From Cognatiyoonia koreensis (GTDB lineage Bacteria > Pseudomonadota > Alphaproteobacteria > Rhodobacterales > Rhodobacteraceae), in contig NZ_FOIZ01000001.1 in the NCBI RefSeq assembly GCF_900109295.1, forward strand, positions 1,178,001 through 1,242,000: a stretch of DNA of 64,000 nucleotides. The letters are read 5' to 3'. Under the pieces are notes generated by a model. It was not told the origin of the DNA and ran no database searches. It was given only the letters and a program-made list of their open reading frames with translations. This document shows positions 39,249-48,196 of the stretch, piece by piece. The first letter of the stretch is position 1. Each line of letters starts with the position of its first letter. The position numbers and the translations under genes are program-made.

Positions 39249-40022
39249 CTAGGCCGACACGGCCTTTCGTCGCTCCAACCGAGGTGCCTGACGGCATGCT
39301 TCCTCGTAGGCACCCGCACGCAGATGCTCGAACCGCGCCCGCCCGTTGGCTTTGGCCAGGTAAAGCGCGTGATCCGCGCGCTTCAGCGCCTCGTCAAATC
39401 GGCAATCGGTTTGAATGATTACGAGACCAGCAGAGGCCGTCACCCGTTCGCAAGTGCTTTGGTCGATTTGCAGAAAAATCCCTTGCGTCAGTGCTTTTGC
39501 GATGATTTCAGCCTCTGCAAGTTCTGTGTCCTTCAGCAAGACAGCAAACTCTTCTCCACCGAAACGCGCACAAAAATCGCCCACATTCAGATGTGCTGAC
39601 ATGTGACGTGCGAACAATTGCAGACATGTATCGCCACGATCATGCCCGTGGGTATCATTGATGCGTTTGAAGTGATCGATATCAAGCATGACAAATACGT
39701 GCTGGCCAACGGGCAGTGCACCTACTCGGTCAAGAAACCAGCGCCGGTTTGGCAACTGCGTCAGCGAATCCGTAGTGGCTTCACGATAAAGCTGCGTTTG
39801 CAGCTGTTTCATATGGGAAAGCAGCATCAGGCCCAAAGTTGCCATTGGCAGGGCGACGAACGTTGCCTCGAATAGATTGTTCCAATAATCGTCATGGGTC
39901 ACCGGATGCGCCAGAATATCCCGCAGATAGTTCAAGGCACCGCATATCAACATGATCACGATCATCTTTAGTGCAAAGTCCATTCGCCCCATGGGCGCGA
40001 CAAGACCGACAAAGCGTTCCAC
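39249..40022 (-). CDS. Membrane-bound diguanylate cyclase (GGDEF)
   Basis: A 257-residue protein with two hydrophobic helices (about residues 15-36 and 50-70) and a GGDEF domain whose active site reads RFGGEEF (GGEEF at 155-159), so it should make c-di-GMP from GTP. The inhibitory I-site RxxD is replaced by NVGD (147-150), so product inhibition is probably lost. No sensory domain is visible beyond the membrane segment. Confidence 0.87.
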   Translation of the reverse strand: MERFVGLVAPMGRMDFALKMIVIMLICGALNYLRDILAHPVTHDDYWNNLFEATFVALPMATLGLMLLSHMKQLQTQLYREATTDSLTQLPNRRWFLDRVGALPVGQHVFVMLDIDHFKRINDTHGHDRGDTCLQLFARHMSAHLNVGDFCARFGGEEFAVLLKDTELAEAEIIAKALTQGIFLQIDQSTCERVTASAGLVIIQTDCRFDEALKRADHALYLAKANGRARFEHLRAGAYEEACRQAPRLERRKAVSA

Positions 40023-40076
40023 ATGTTTTCCCTCAAAAGATGAACGAAAACATGGCGCACCGATGTTGAAATTTGG

Positions 40077-40745
40077 TTAACCCAGCCCCAGCCGGTCGCG
40101 CATGAAGGCAAGCGCGACTTGCAAGCCGTCGGGCGCAATGCCGTGGCCCGTCCCCTTCATTATATGGGCATAAACTTCTTTCCAACCCGCCTGCTGCAAG
40201 GCCTCTGCTGCTTGGGGTAACGACTGTGGCGGCACCACGTCGTCCATATCCCCATGGATCAGCAGGACCGGCGGTCTGCTCACGGCCTCCTCAGGCAGCG
40301 ATTCTGGTTCCAGCAAGCGGCCCGAAAAGGCGACGATGCCCGCAACCGGGTCTTCGCGACGTGGCAATACGTGCAGCGCCATCATCGTGCCCTGACTGAA
40401 GCCCACGATCATCACCTGTTCGGGCAACAGATCCTCATCAATCATCACACCATCAAGAAATGCGTTCAGATCGTCCGCGGCATGCTGCAGCCCGGCCAGT
40501 GATTCCTCTTCCGATGACCCGTCGATCCACGGGATCGGAAACCACTGATATCCCATCGGCGCACCTGCACAGGTCTCCGGCGCGTCGGGGGCCAAAAACA
40601 ACGTGTCCGGCATATGTTCTGCCAGCGGATCCGCCAGCCCCAGCAGGTCGGCCCCGTTCGCACCATAACCGTGCAGAAAAATGACGGCAGAGCGCAGCTC
40701 ACCGGACAAAGGTTCCTTGCGGCCTGCGACCAAAGCACGTGTCAT
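40077..40745 (-). CDS. Carboxylesterase/phospholipase family alpha/beta hydrolase
   Basis: A 222-residue hydrolase with the nucleophile elbow GFSQGTM, an oxyanion-side LHGYGANGADLL, the acid Asp in IHGDMDDVVP and a C-terminal GTGHG catalytic His. It resembles the small cytoplasmic carboxylesterases (YpfH/Est). The substrate is not readable. The start at 40745 has AAGGA seven bases ahead; a longer TTG start at 40769 is less likely. Confidence 0.83.
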   Translation of the reverse strand: MTRALVAGRKEPLSGELRSAVIFLHGYGANGADLLGLADPLAEHMPDTLFLAPDAPETCAGAPMGYQWFPIPWIDGSSEEESLAGLQHAADDLNAFLDGVMIDEDLLPEQVMIVGFSQGTMMALHVLPRREDPVAGIVAFSGRLLEPESLPEEAVSRPPVLLIHGDMDDVVPPQSLPQAAEALQQAGWKEVYAHIMKGTGHGIAPDGLQVALAFMRDRLGLG

Positions 40746-40813
40746 CTCGATATCCTTTCCAACGTCCAAGCAGCCCTATCTGCTGACCGCGATGGTTGCA
40801 ATCATCGCGTCCC

Positions 40814-41443
40814 TCAGCGCACACCCTCGCGCGATTTCAGCGCCGCGTAATAAGCCCAGAGAAGACGCGCCGCGACTGACCGCCAAGGCGACCAGTCAAG
40901 CGCCATATGCCGCAGTTCCTTTTCCGTCGGACGCCGCTCCAGTTCGAAAAGCACGCGAGCGGCTTCTTGTAAGGCCAGGTCGCCCGGCGCAAAGACATCG
41001 GCGCGCCCCAGACTGAACATCGCATAGATTTCGGCAGTCCAGACACCGATACCCGTGACGGCTGTCAATGTCTGGATCACCTCTTTGGTGGGGCGCTCCG
41101 GTAGCTTGTCAAATGATATCCCAGCCTGCGCCAATGCAGCGGCATACCGTGCCTTCTGGCGGCTCAATCCAAGTGCGCGCAGCTCATCTTCCGACGTTGC
41201 GGCGACAGCGTCCGGTGTCACCATACCAGCGGCTTCCAAGCGGCCCCAGATTGCGTTTGCAGATGCAACGCTGACCTGCTGACTGACAATCGCGCTTAGC
41301 AATTGCGCAAAACCGTCGGGTCTTAGTCGTAATGGCAACGGCGCAAGCGCTGGCAAAACAGCAGCAAATCGGCGATCCTTCCGCGCAAGCCATGCCGCCC
41401 CTTCCGCGACGCAAGCATCACCCTTGATGACACGGTCCTTCAT
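40814..41443 (-). CDS. AlkA-like DNA-3-methyladenine glycosylase
   Basis: A 209-residue HhH-GPD glycosylase: the helix-hairpin-helix segment TAVTGIGVWTAEIYAMF is followed by the catalytic Asp in VFAPGDLALQ. It would remove alkylated bases from DNA to start base-excision repair. It lacks the [4Fe-4S] C-terminus of endonuclease III and the extra N-terminal domain of E. coli AlkA. Its ATG overlaps the cobK stop, so this repair gene is coupled to cobalamin genes; an ada gene lies at 56-57 kb. Confidence 0.86.
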   Translation of the reverse strand: MKDRVIKGDACVAEGAAWLARKDRRFAAVLPALAPLPLRLRPDGFAQLLSAIVSQQVSVASANAIWGRLEAAGMVTPDAVAATSEDELRALGLSRQKARYAAALAQAGISFDKLPERPTKEVIQTLTAVTGIGVWTAEIYAMFSLGRADVFAPGDLALQEAARVLFELERRPTEKELRHMALDWSPWRSVAARLLWAYYAALKSREGVR

Positions 41444-42168
41444 CGGCCCCGCGCCCACGCAACGGCCGCATCCACGGTTTGCACCACATCCGCGTCCGGC
41501 AATGCAGGACGGCGGATCATCAGCACCGGGATGCCCAGATCTCCCGCAGCAGTCAGCTTTGTCCGGCTTGGCACACCGCCCGCATTCTTCACCACGAGCC
41601 ACTCGACGCCCAACGCGCGAAACAGCGCCTTTTCGCGGGCTACAGGAAACGGCGGACGGCCAATCAGGTATTCCCCGCCTTCGAATGGAAACGGCGCAGT
41701 TGGCGGATCGATCTGGCGACATATCACGCGGCGGCCTTCAAGATTCGCAAACCGCTCCAAAGTCTGGCGACCTGTGCCAAGAAACACCGTCGCCCCGACC
41801 GGAATATGTGCAGCAGCATCTTCTTCACGCGCAATTTCAGTCCAGTCATCCCCCGGCTCGGGCACCCAACCCGGACGACAGCAGTAAAGATAGGGCAAAC
41901 CAAGGTCCTTGCAGACACGTGCAGTGCGCTCTGTGATACGATCGGCATACGGATGCGTTGCATCCAGGACAGCCGTGATCCGTTCTTCGGCAAGATAGGC
42001 ACGAAAGCCCGCCTCTCCGCCAAACCCGCCAATACGGGTTGGCACCGGCAAAGGGTCCGGTGAGCGTGTTGCCCCTGCCAGCGACGCAATCACGTTCAAA
42101 CCAGAGTCGGTCAACGCCCATGCAATACGTTTGGCCTCACCCGACCCGGCCAAAAGCAGCAAAGTCAC
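41440..42168 (-). CDS. cobK: Precorrin-6A reductase
   Basis: A 242-residue CobK/CbiJ-family NADPH-dependent reductase of corrin-ring synthesis. The start LLLLAGSGEAKRIAWAL, the LDATHPYADRITERTA motif and the VFLGTGRQTLERF and LVVKNAGG segments are typical. Its start overlaps the cbiD stop by four bases and its stop overlaps the alkA-like start, so all three are probably co-translated. Confidence 0.92.
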   Translation of the reverse strand: MTLLLLAGSGEAKRIAWALTDSGLNVIASLAGATRSPDPLPVPTRIGGFGGEAGFRAYLAEERITAVLDATHPYADRITERTARVCKDLGLPYLYCCRPGWVPEPGDDWTEIAREEDAAAHIPVGATVFLGTGRQTLERFANLEGRRVICRQIDPPTAPFPFEGGEYLIGRPPFPVAREKALFRALGVEWLVVKNAGGVPSRTKLTAAGDLGIPVLMIRRPALPDADVVQTVDAAVAWARGR

Positions 42169-43208
42169 CCGCCGGCCCTCGCCAAGATGCGACCTTCACG
42201 ATCAATCACGACAATATCGACAACACTTTGCGGGACCATCGCCGCCACGTGAACGCGGGACCGTTCCGCCACGACAGATGCCATGCGGTCGCCGGCAATC
42301 CCGACAGCCTCCAAGGCCGTGTTGGCATCGCGCAGTGCGGGCATTTCCAGCCAGTCAGCCAGCAGGTCGAAATCAACCTGGGACCGGCCGGAATGCAGAT
42401 CGACAGCCCCTTGGGCAAGTTTCGTCATCTTGCCGATCCCGCCGCCGATGGTGACACGCGGCACCGGATGTTTGGCAAGATATTTCAGCATGCCGCCCGC
42501 AAAATCGCCCATATCCAGCATGGCATGATCGCTTAGGCCATAAAGCTGCTGAACAACCTTCTCCGACGTGGCGCCGGTGCAGCCTGCGACATGCGTCAAG
42601 CCATTCGCACGGGCAACATCGATCCCGCGATGAATCGATGCAATCCAAGCGGCACAGGAAAACGGGCGGACGATGCCGGTGGTGCCAAGGATCGACAGAC
42701 CACCCTCGATACCAAGGCGGGGATTCCACGTTTTGGTCGCAATCTGCGCACCCCCCGGAATAGAAACCGTAATGGCGACATCAGGTGCACGGCCCAACGC
42801 AGCGGCAAGTGCCGCGACTTCTTCGTCCATCATCGCGCGGGGCACGGGATTGATCGCTGGTTCGCCGACAGCAATGGGCAGTCCGGCTTTGGTAACGCGG
42901 CCCACGCCCTCGCCAGCGCGAAAGACGACACCGCCATCGGATGGACAGACTCGAACAATGATCGTTGCACCATGCGTGACATCAGGGTCATCACCAGCAT
43001 CCTTGACGATTCCCGCCTCGGCCCAATCTGCACCAAGCGCGCTGTGTATGACTTCAAATTGCGGGCATTCGCCACGCGGCAGGGTGATGCTGACACGATC
43101 CGGGATGGTGCCCGTCCACAGGCCCATGAGCGCCGCCTTGGTCGCGGCGGTCGCACATGCGCCCGTGGTCCAGCCACGGCGTAATTCGCCGGAAGGTCTG
43201 CGTGTCAT
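42165..43208 (-). CDS. cbiD: CbiD-type precorrin-5B C1-methyltransferase
   Basis: A 347-residue CbiD with the N-terminal RRGWTTGACATAATKAAL and the central TGIVRPFS/SIHRGIDVARANG motifs. CbiD methylates C-1 of the corrin ring and is textbook-assigned to the anaerobic pathway. Here it neighbours CobK in an apparently aerobic organism, so it may stand in for CobF. It begins 98 bases from the divergent cobA. No cobalamin riboswitch is evident in that gap. Confidence 0.92.
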   Translation of the reverse strand: MTRRPSGELRRGWTTGACATAATKAALMGLWTGTIPDRVSITLPRGECPQFEVIHSALGADWAEAGIVKDAGDDPDVTHGATIIVRVCPSDGGVVFRAGEGVGRVTKAGLPIAVGEPAINPVPRAMMDEEVAALAAALGRAPDVAITVSIPGGAQIATKTWNPRLGIEGGLSILGTTGIVRPFSCAAWIASIHRGIDVARANGLTHVAGCTGATSEKVVQQLYGLSDHAMLDMGDFAGGMLKYLAKHPVPRVTIGGGIGKMTKLAQGAVDLHSGRSQVDFDLLADWLEMPALRDANTALEAVGIAGDRMASVVAERSRVHVAAMVPQSVVDIVVIDREGRILARAGG

Positions 43209-43306
43209 CGCGGCGGACTATAGGCACGCAATCGGATGCCGCCAATGCGAAACCGCAGGTCGTTTGCCGTCTTTCCATAGACTGCGAAGAACGCCATAAG
43301 GAAAGC

Positions 43307-44158
43307 ATGACACGCGGATTGACACTTCCTCACAGCATATGGCCCCGGCTGGAACCCGGCTGGGTCTGGCTTTGCGGTGCCGGCCCCGGCGATCCTGGGC
43401 TTTTGACGCTGCACGCGCTCAATGCGCTGCAACAGGCGGATGTGGTGATTTACGACGCGCTCGTGCAGGAAGACATCCTTTCATGGGCCCCGCAGGCAGA
43501 ACATATCTACGCAGGCAAGCGGGGTGGCAAACCATCCGCCAAACAACGCGACATATCACTGCGATTGGTGGATCTGGCGCGCGCAGGTAAACGGGTGTTG
43601 CGGCTCAAAGGGGGCGATCCTTTCGTCTTCGGGCGCGGCGGGGAAGAAGCACAAACGCTGGTCCAGCACGAGATCCCGATCCGGATCATTCCGGGTATCT
43701 CGGCGGGCATCGGCGGGCTGGCCTATGCCGGCATCCCGGTTACACACCGGGACGTGAATCAGTCCGTCACATTCGTGACCGGCCATGACCAGTCCGGAAA
43801 CACACCCGGATCACTCGACTGGGCGAGCATTTCGAAAGGCTCGCAAGTCATCGTGATTTACATGGGAATGAAACACATCGCCCAGATCGCCGCCAAACTG
43901 ATCGCCGCAGGCCGCCCGCTCAGCGAACCGATTGCCGTCGTGACAACGGCAACGACAGCAGATCAGAAAGTGCTCGAAACAACACTCGGTCAGGTGGTCG
44001 ATGATATCGCGCAATCCGGTATGGAACCGCCCGCGATCATCTGCGTCGGTGGGTCGGTGCTGATGCGGCAAGTGCTCGATTGGCAAAGTCAGGCCGCCGG
44101 ACAGGCCCCCCGCAACCTCGACCCGCTCAACAGAGGGCGGCCCGCCGAATCCGCGTGA
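43307..44158 (+). CDS. cobA: Uroporphyrinogen-III C-methyltransferase
   Basis: A 283-residue SUMT that uses two SAM to make precorrin-2 from uroporphyrinogen III, the branch point to cobalamin and sirohaem. VWLCGAGPGDPGLLTLHAL, LRLKGGDPFVFGRGGEE and the VTHRDVNQSVTFVTGH motif are present. There is no fused CysG dehydrogenase domain. The ATG at 43307 has AAGGAA ahead of it; the open frame further upstream runs over the divergent cbiD start and is not coding. Confidence 0.94.
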   Translation: MTRGLTLPHSIWPRLEPGWVWLCGAGPGDPGLLTLHALNALQQADVVIYDALVQEDILSWAPQAEHIYAGKRGGKPSAKQRDISLRLVDLARAGKRVLRLKGGDPFVFGRGGEEAQTLVQHEIPIRIIPGISAGIGGLAYAGIPVTHRDVNQSVTFVTGHDQSGNTPGSLDWASISKGSQVIVIYMGMKHIAQIAAKLIAAGRPLSEPIAVVTTATTADQKVLETTLGQVVDDIAQSGMEPPAIICVGGSVLMRQVLDWQSQAAGQAPRNLDPLNRGRPAESA

Positions 44159-44222
44159 GTGCCATCATCTTTCTTTGTCCAATCAAACTTCCGCCGGAGG
44201 CATCCAACACCGGCCACCCGCG

Positions 44223-45473
44223 ATGAGCTTTCTGATCGCAGCTCCCGCATCCGGCAGCGGCAAAACGACGGTGACGCTCGGCATCCTGCGCGCTTTGACA
44301 CGAACGGGTATCGCTGTTCGCGGTGCGAAATCTGGGCCGGACTATATCGACCCTCATTTCCACGCGGCAGCAACAGGCCAGCCCTGCTTGAACCTCGACG
44401 CCTGGGCGATGTCGCCCGCGCGGATCCGAAGTTTGGCCCAAGGCGACACACCGCTGATCGTCGAAGCGGCCATGGGTCTGTTCGACGGTGCCGCAAATGG
44501 CGAAGGGTCAGCTGCGACGCTGGCAGGCATCCTCGATATTCCGGTGGTACTTGTGATCGACGTCGCGCGGATGTCGCAATCGATCAAAGCCGTCATCCAC
44601 GGGTTTTCAACTGTCGATCCGGCGACTCGTGTGGCAGGCGTGATCCTGAACAACGCTGGGTCCGCGCGACACGCTGACATGCTGCGCGCAGCTTTACCTG
44701 ACACAAATATCATCGGGATCGTGCCACGCGATCCCGCGCTGCACCATCCGTCCCGCCACTTGGGCCTTGTGCAGGCGCAAGAGCACACTGATCTGGGCTC
44801 ATTTCTCGACAGAGCGGCCGATCTGATCACGACGCATTGCAATCTTGCTGCCCTGCCCGCGCTGATTGCACCGAGTGGGACACCGCAGACGCCGCCAGAC
44901 CCACCGGCACAAATCATCGCCATCGCACAAGACGCGGCTTTCGCCTTCTGCTATCCGCATCTGTTGCACGATTGGCAAAATGCAGGCGCGACGCTGCAGT
45001 TGTTCTCACCACTCAACAATGATCCTGCCCCACAGGCAGATCTGATTTACCTTCCCGGCGGCTATCCCGAACTCCATGCCGGAACACTCGCCACGAACCA
45101 CACTTTCCTGCAAAGCATAAAAGACGCCGCCGCGACCACGCAGATTTACGGCGAATGCGGGGGGTATATGGTGCTCGGCAAAACCCTGACAGACGCCAAT
45201 GGGGAAAGCCACGCGATGGCGGGGCTCCTTGATCTTGAAACCTCGTTTGCCAAACCACGCCGTCATCTTGGGTATCGCCAGCTTCAAGCAACCACCGGAC
45301 CTTTTGCGGGCAACTGGCGCGGCCACGAATTTCACTACGCAACAACGCTCAGGGCCAACGGGACACCGCTCTTTACGGCACAGGATGCCGCAGGTGCCGC
45401 ACGCGACCCGATGGGCCTGATTGCCGGAAAAGTCTGCGGCTCATTCGCCCATATTATCGACCGCGTGCGCTAG
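44223..45473 (+). CDS. cobB: Cobyrinate a,c-diamide synthase
   Basis: A 416-residue CobB/CbiA with an N-terminal P-loop amidating domain (FLIAAPASGSGKTTVTLGI, GAKSGPDYIDPHF) and a C-terminal glutamine amidotransferase domain with the nucleophile Cys in YGECGGYMVLG. It amidates side chains a and c of the corrin ring. The start is uncertain: ATG at 44223 matches the family start but has a weak ribosome-binding site; a TTG at 44175 would add 16 residues. It follows cobA. Confidence 0.92.
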   Translation: MSFLIAAPASGSGKTTVTLGILRALTRTGIAVRGAKSGPDYIDPHFHAAATGQPCLNLDAWAMSPARIRSLAQGDTPLIVEAAMGLFDGAANGEGSAATLAGILDIPVVLVIDVARMSQSIKAVIHGFSTVDPATRVAGVILNNAGSARHADMLRAALPDTNIIGIVPRDPALHHPSRHLGLVQAQEHTDLGSFLDRAADLITTHCNLAALPALIAPSGTPQTPPDPPAQIIAIAQDAAFAFCYPHLLHDWQNAGATLQLFSPLNNDPAPQADLIYLPGGYPELHAGTLATNHTFLQSIKDAAATTQIYGECGGYMVLGKTLTDANGESHAMAGLLDLETSFAKPRRHLGYRQLQATTGPFAGNWRGHEFHYATTLRANGTPLFTAQDAAGAARDPMGLIAGKVCGSFAHIIDRVR

Positions 45474-45513
45474 CCTATTGCCAGCGGCGGGCGAGATAGC
45501 TACCCAACTCTCC

Positions 45514-46767
45514 ATGAGCGAAATCGACGATACCCGCGCCAAACGCAATGTCGCCGTGCTGGTGATGGCGCAAGCCATCCTCGGGGCGCAGATGCCGATG
45601 ATATTCGTGATTGGCGGGCTGGCCGGATCGCAACTTGCCGGCAACCCGTGTTTTGCAACGCTTCCAATCAGTTTCATCATCTTCGGATCAATGACAACGG
45701 CGCCGTGGATGTCACCATTGATGCAAAGGCACGGCCGACGGGCGGGCTTTGTGATCGGTGCCCTGGCCGGCGCTGGCGGCGCCTTGATTGCAGCTTACGG
45801 GTTGTTCGTTGCGTCTTTCCCGATCCTGTTACTCGGGTCGTACCTGACCGGAATTTATATGTCGGCGCAGGGCTTTTACCGCTTCGCCGCAGCAGACACG
45901 GCAACCGAAGCCTTCCGGCCAAAAGCGATTTCCTATGTCATGGCGGGCGGTTTGATGGCCGCAATCCTCGGACCGCAGCTGAACAAACTGGTGCAGGATG
46001 CCTACGTCGTGCCGTTCTTGGGCAGCTACATTGCGGTCGCGGGTCTGAACCTTGTCGGCATGTTGCTGTTCCTCGCACTCGACCTGCCCAAGGGGACAAA
46101 GTCCGCGCCCGTCACCTATGACACGCCAGCACGCACACGCCGCCAACTCCTGCAGGACCCGCAGATCGTTGTCGCGATCATCTGCGGCATGGTCAGCTAT
46201 TCGCTGATGAACCTGATGATGACGTCGACACCACTCGCCGTTGTGGGCTGCGGGTTCGGAACGGACAGGGCAAACGACATCGTCTCGGCACATGTCATCG
46301 CGATGTTCCTGCCGTCGTTCTTCACCGGCCACCTGATCGCGCGTTTCGGTACCGAGAGAATCGTCGCGATCGGTTTGCTGATACTTGCCGCTGCAGGCTT
46401 TGCGGCGCTCATGGGGGTAGAATTCAGCGAAGACGGCATTCCCGGGCTCTTTAGCTTCTATGCAGCACTGATCCTCCTCGGGGTCGGCTGGAACTTCGGC
46501 TTTATCGGTGCGACTGCGATGCTGACCAATGCCCATGCACCATCCGAACGCGGGGTCGTGCAGGGGATGAACGATCTGATCGTTTTCGGCATGGTGACGG
46601 TTGCATCGCTTGCATCGGGCGGGCTGATGAATTGCGCGGCAGACGCCACGGGAACCGAAGCCGTCGTTGCGGGCTGGTCGGCAGTAAACTATGCGATGCT
46701 ACCTTTCCTGACACTTGCCGGAGCGTCACTCATCTGGCTTGCATTGCGGCCACGCCAGACTGCCTGA
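45514..46767 (+). CDS. MFS transporter, 12 membrane segments
   Basis: A 417-residue major facilitator protein with about twelve hydrophobic helices and the loop 2-3 basic motif (PLMQRHGRRAGFVIG). The substrate is not identifiable from sequence. It follows cobB by 40 bases and its TGA overlaps the ATG of the next gene, so it is probably translated together with the HELMHH protein. A link to corrinoid or cobalt traffic is only positional. Confidence 0.82.
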   Translation: MSEIDDTRAKRNVAVLVMAQAILGAQMPMIFVIGGLAGSQLAGNPCFATLPISFIIFGSMTTAPWMSPLMQRHGRRAGFVIGALAGAGGALIAAYGLFVASFPILLLGSYLTGIYMSAQGFYRFAAADTATEAFRPKAISYVMAGGLMAAILGPQLNKLVQDAYVVPFLGSYIAVAGLNLVGMLLFLALDLPKGTKSAPVTYDTPARTRRQLLQDPQIVVAIICGMVSYSLMNLMMTSTPLAVVGCGFGTDRANDIVSAHVIAMFLPSFFTGHLIARFGTERIVAIGLLILAAAGFAALMGVEFSEDGIPGLFSFYAALILLGVGWNFGFIGATAMLTNAHAPSERGVVQGMNDLIVFGMVTVASLASGGLMNCAADATGTEAVVAGWSAVNYAMLPFLTLAGASLIWLALRPRQTA

Positions 46768-47429
46768 TGTTCGGGCGGGCCAAACCCTCGATCAGCGCGG
46801 ACTTGCGCGACTGGATCAAAGACAGTTTCGACTGGGCAGACGGACAATTCGGCGCAAGCTGGTCACTGACGCGACTGCTGGTGACGCCAACCAAAACCTT
46901 CTTTTCAGCACCGGGTGGGCAGACGCAGGCCGTCGCGCAAACCATCGCGAATGACATCGGCAGGCAGATTCCCGTGCGTGAGATTCCTGTCGAACCGCTA
47001 AACCGACTGTCGGGCGAATACCGGCACAGCTATCAAAGCCTGGGCGAAACTGGCGGATTGTATCTGGAAGACGACGATGGCGCGCTGATCCTCTACGACG
47101 CAGAGATGATGCATCGCCCCCTCGCCTTCATCAACACCATGACGCACGAACTGATGCATCACCGGCTTGGGCCTTTCATATCGGAGATGCCAGGCGGCGA
47201 ACCAGCGCACGAACTCTCGACGGACCTGCATTGCATCACGCACGGCTTTGGCATTTTCGCATTGGAAGGTCCGGCGCAGATGGGATGGTCAGGCTACATG
47301 ACACAGGAATCGCGGGCATTTGCGCTGGCCTATTTCCTAAACAAACACAGCATGGACCCGAAAGACGCCCTGCAATGGCTTAGCGCGCGTCCGGCAAAGG
47401 CCCTCAAACGGGCGCTGAAAGAGCTTTAG
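46767..47429 (+). CDS. Putative metalloprotease-like protein with HELMHH motif
   Basis: A 220-residue cytoplasmic protein. Around residues 125-132 it has THELMHH, a zinc-metalloprotease HExxH motif, and about 25 residues later HELSTDLHCITHG, which could supply a third ligand. I do not recognise a named family. It is coupled to the MFS gene (TGATG overlap). It may be a peptidase or a non-enzymatic zinc-fold protein. Its stop overlaps the convergent gene by four bases. Confidence 0.65.
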   Translation: MFGRAKPSISADLRDWIKDSFDWADGQFGASWSLTRLLVTPTKTFFSAPGGQTQAVAQTIANDIGRQIPVREIPVEPLNRLSGEYRHSYQSLGETGGLYLEDDDGALILYDAEMMHRPLAFINTMTHELMHHRLGPFISEMPGGEPAHELSTDLHCITHGFGIFALEGPAQMGWSGYMTQESRAFALAYFLNKHSMDPKDALQWLSARPAKALKRALKEL

Positions 47430-48196
47430 CGCCACCACCCGCGCAGCGACACGTTTGCAAAGCGCAAGGCATCGCCCAAAGGATTGCCGGCATCAAGCGA
47501 CCCGTCAGCCACGCTCTTTGGATCGCGGGCTGCAAGCTGCAGCACGGGCTTGGCGCGATAACCAGCAAGCAATGCAGCACCGGACACGAATGAAACCTTT
47601 GCGCGCTCTGCCGTCGCACTGCGCCATCGGGTCAAAGCTTGCTTGGCAAAGCTGCGCACACCGTCTGGCGTGCCATCCAACAGCGGCTTGCGACCGCGAT
47701 CTTCCAGATCCGGCACCGCGCGCAAAAGGTTCGCAGTACCGCTCGCAAATGCAAAATTCCGTACGACACCCTCGTCCGCATTTCCCAGAAGTCGGGCGGC
47801 TGTCCACATCAGGTTACCCGACGTGGCATCCAGATACTGTGTCAGATGATCCTCATCCTCAAACGCATCAGAATAAACATCCCAACGCCGCGCAGCGATC
47901 AGCGCATCAAGGCACGCGGCCCCTTCCGGGTCGAGAACCTCGGCCAGTGCATCAACGACTTCATGCTTGCGTGGCTGGCCTTGACCGCCGATTTCTTCAA
48001 GCGCATCGCGCCACCATTGCAGGCGCATTTCGGCGATCATCGCCTCTTGCGTCAGCCAAGGGGCGCGGGTGACTTCGATGTTGAAGGCATAAAGGGGAAA
48101 TAAAAGGCGCCGTGCAGAAACAGGGGCGGCCATGGCCGCGCGAAACCGTTCAGGATCGCCCTTCTCGACGATGGTCGCGCAGGCGTTCAGGCTCAC
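47426..48196 (-). CDS. Phytoene/squalene-synthase-like protein
   Basis: A 256-residue all-alpha isoprenoid-synthase-fold protein. It has LRLQWWRDALEEI at the position of the first Asp-rich motif, but lacks a clear second DxxxD. This suits the non-carotenoid relatives (NDUFAF6-like) common in alphaproteobacteria, some of which are linked to complex I assembly, rather than a true phytoene synthase. No carotenoid genes are nearby. Its start overlaps the lipoprotein stop. Confidence 0.72.
   Translation of the reverse strand: MSLNACATIVEKGDPERFRAAMAAPVSARRLLFPLYAFNIEVTRAPWLTQEAMIAEMRLQWWRDALEEIGGQGQPRKHEVVDALAEVLDPEGAACLDALIAARRWDVYSDAFEDEDHLTQYLDATSGNLMWTAARLLGNADEGVVRNFAFASGTANLLRAVPDLEDRGRKPLLDGTPDGVRSFAKQALTRWRSATAERAKVSFVSGAALLAGYRAKPVLQLAARDPKSVADGSLDAGNPLGDALRFANVSLRGWWR

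Noticed and set aside
43209..43306. Cobalamin riboswitch between cbiD and cobA
   Set aside because: The gap is under 100 bases, too short for a full riboswitch, and no B12-box or matching core was recognised.
47426..48196. True phytoene synthase of a carotenoid cluster
   Set aside because: The second Asp-rich motif is not evident and no other carotenoid genes are nearby.
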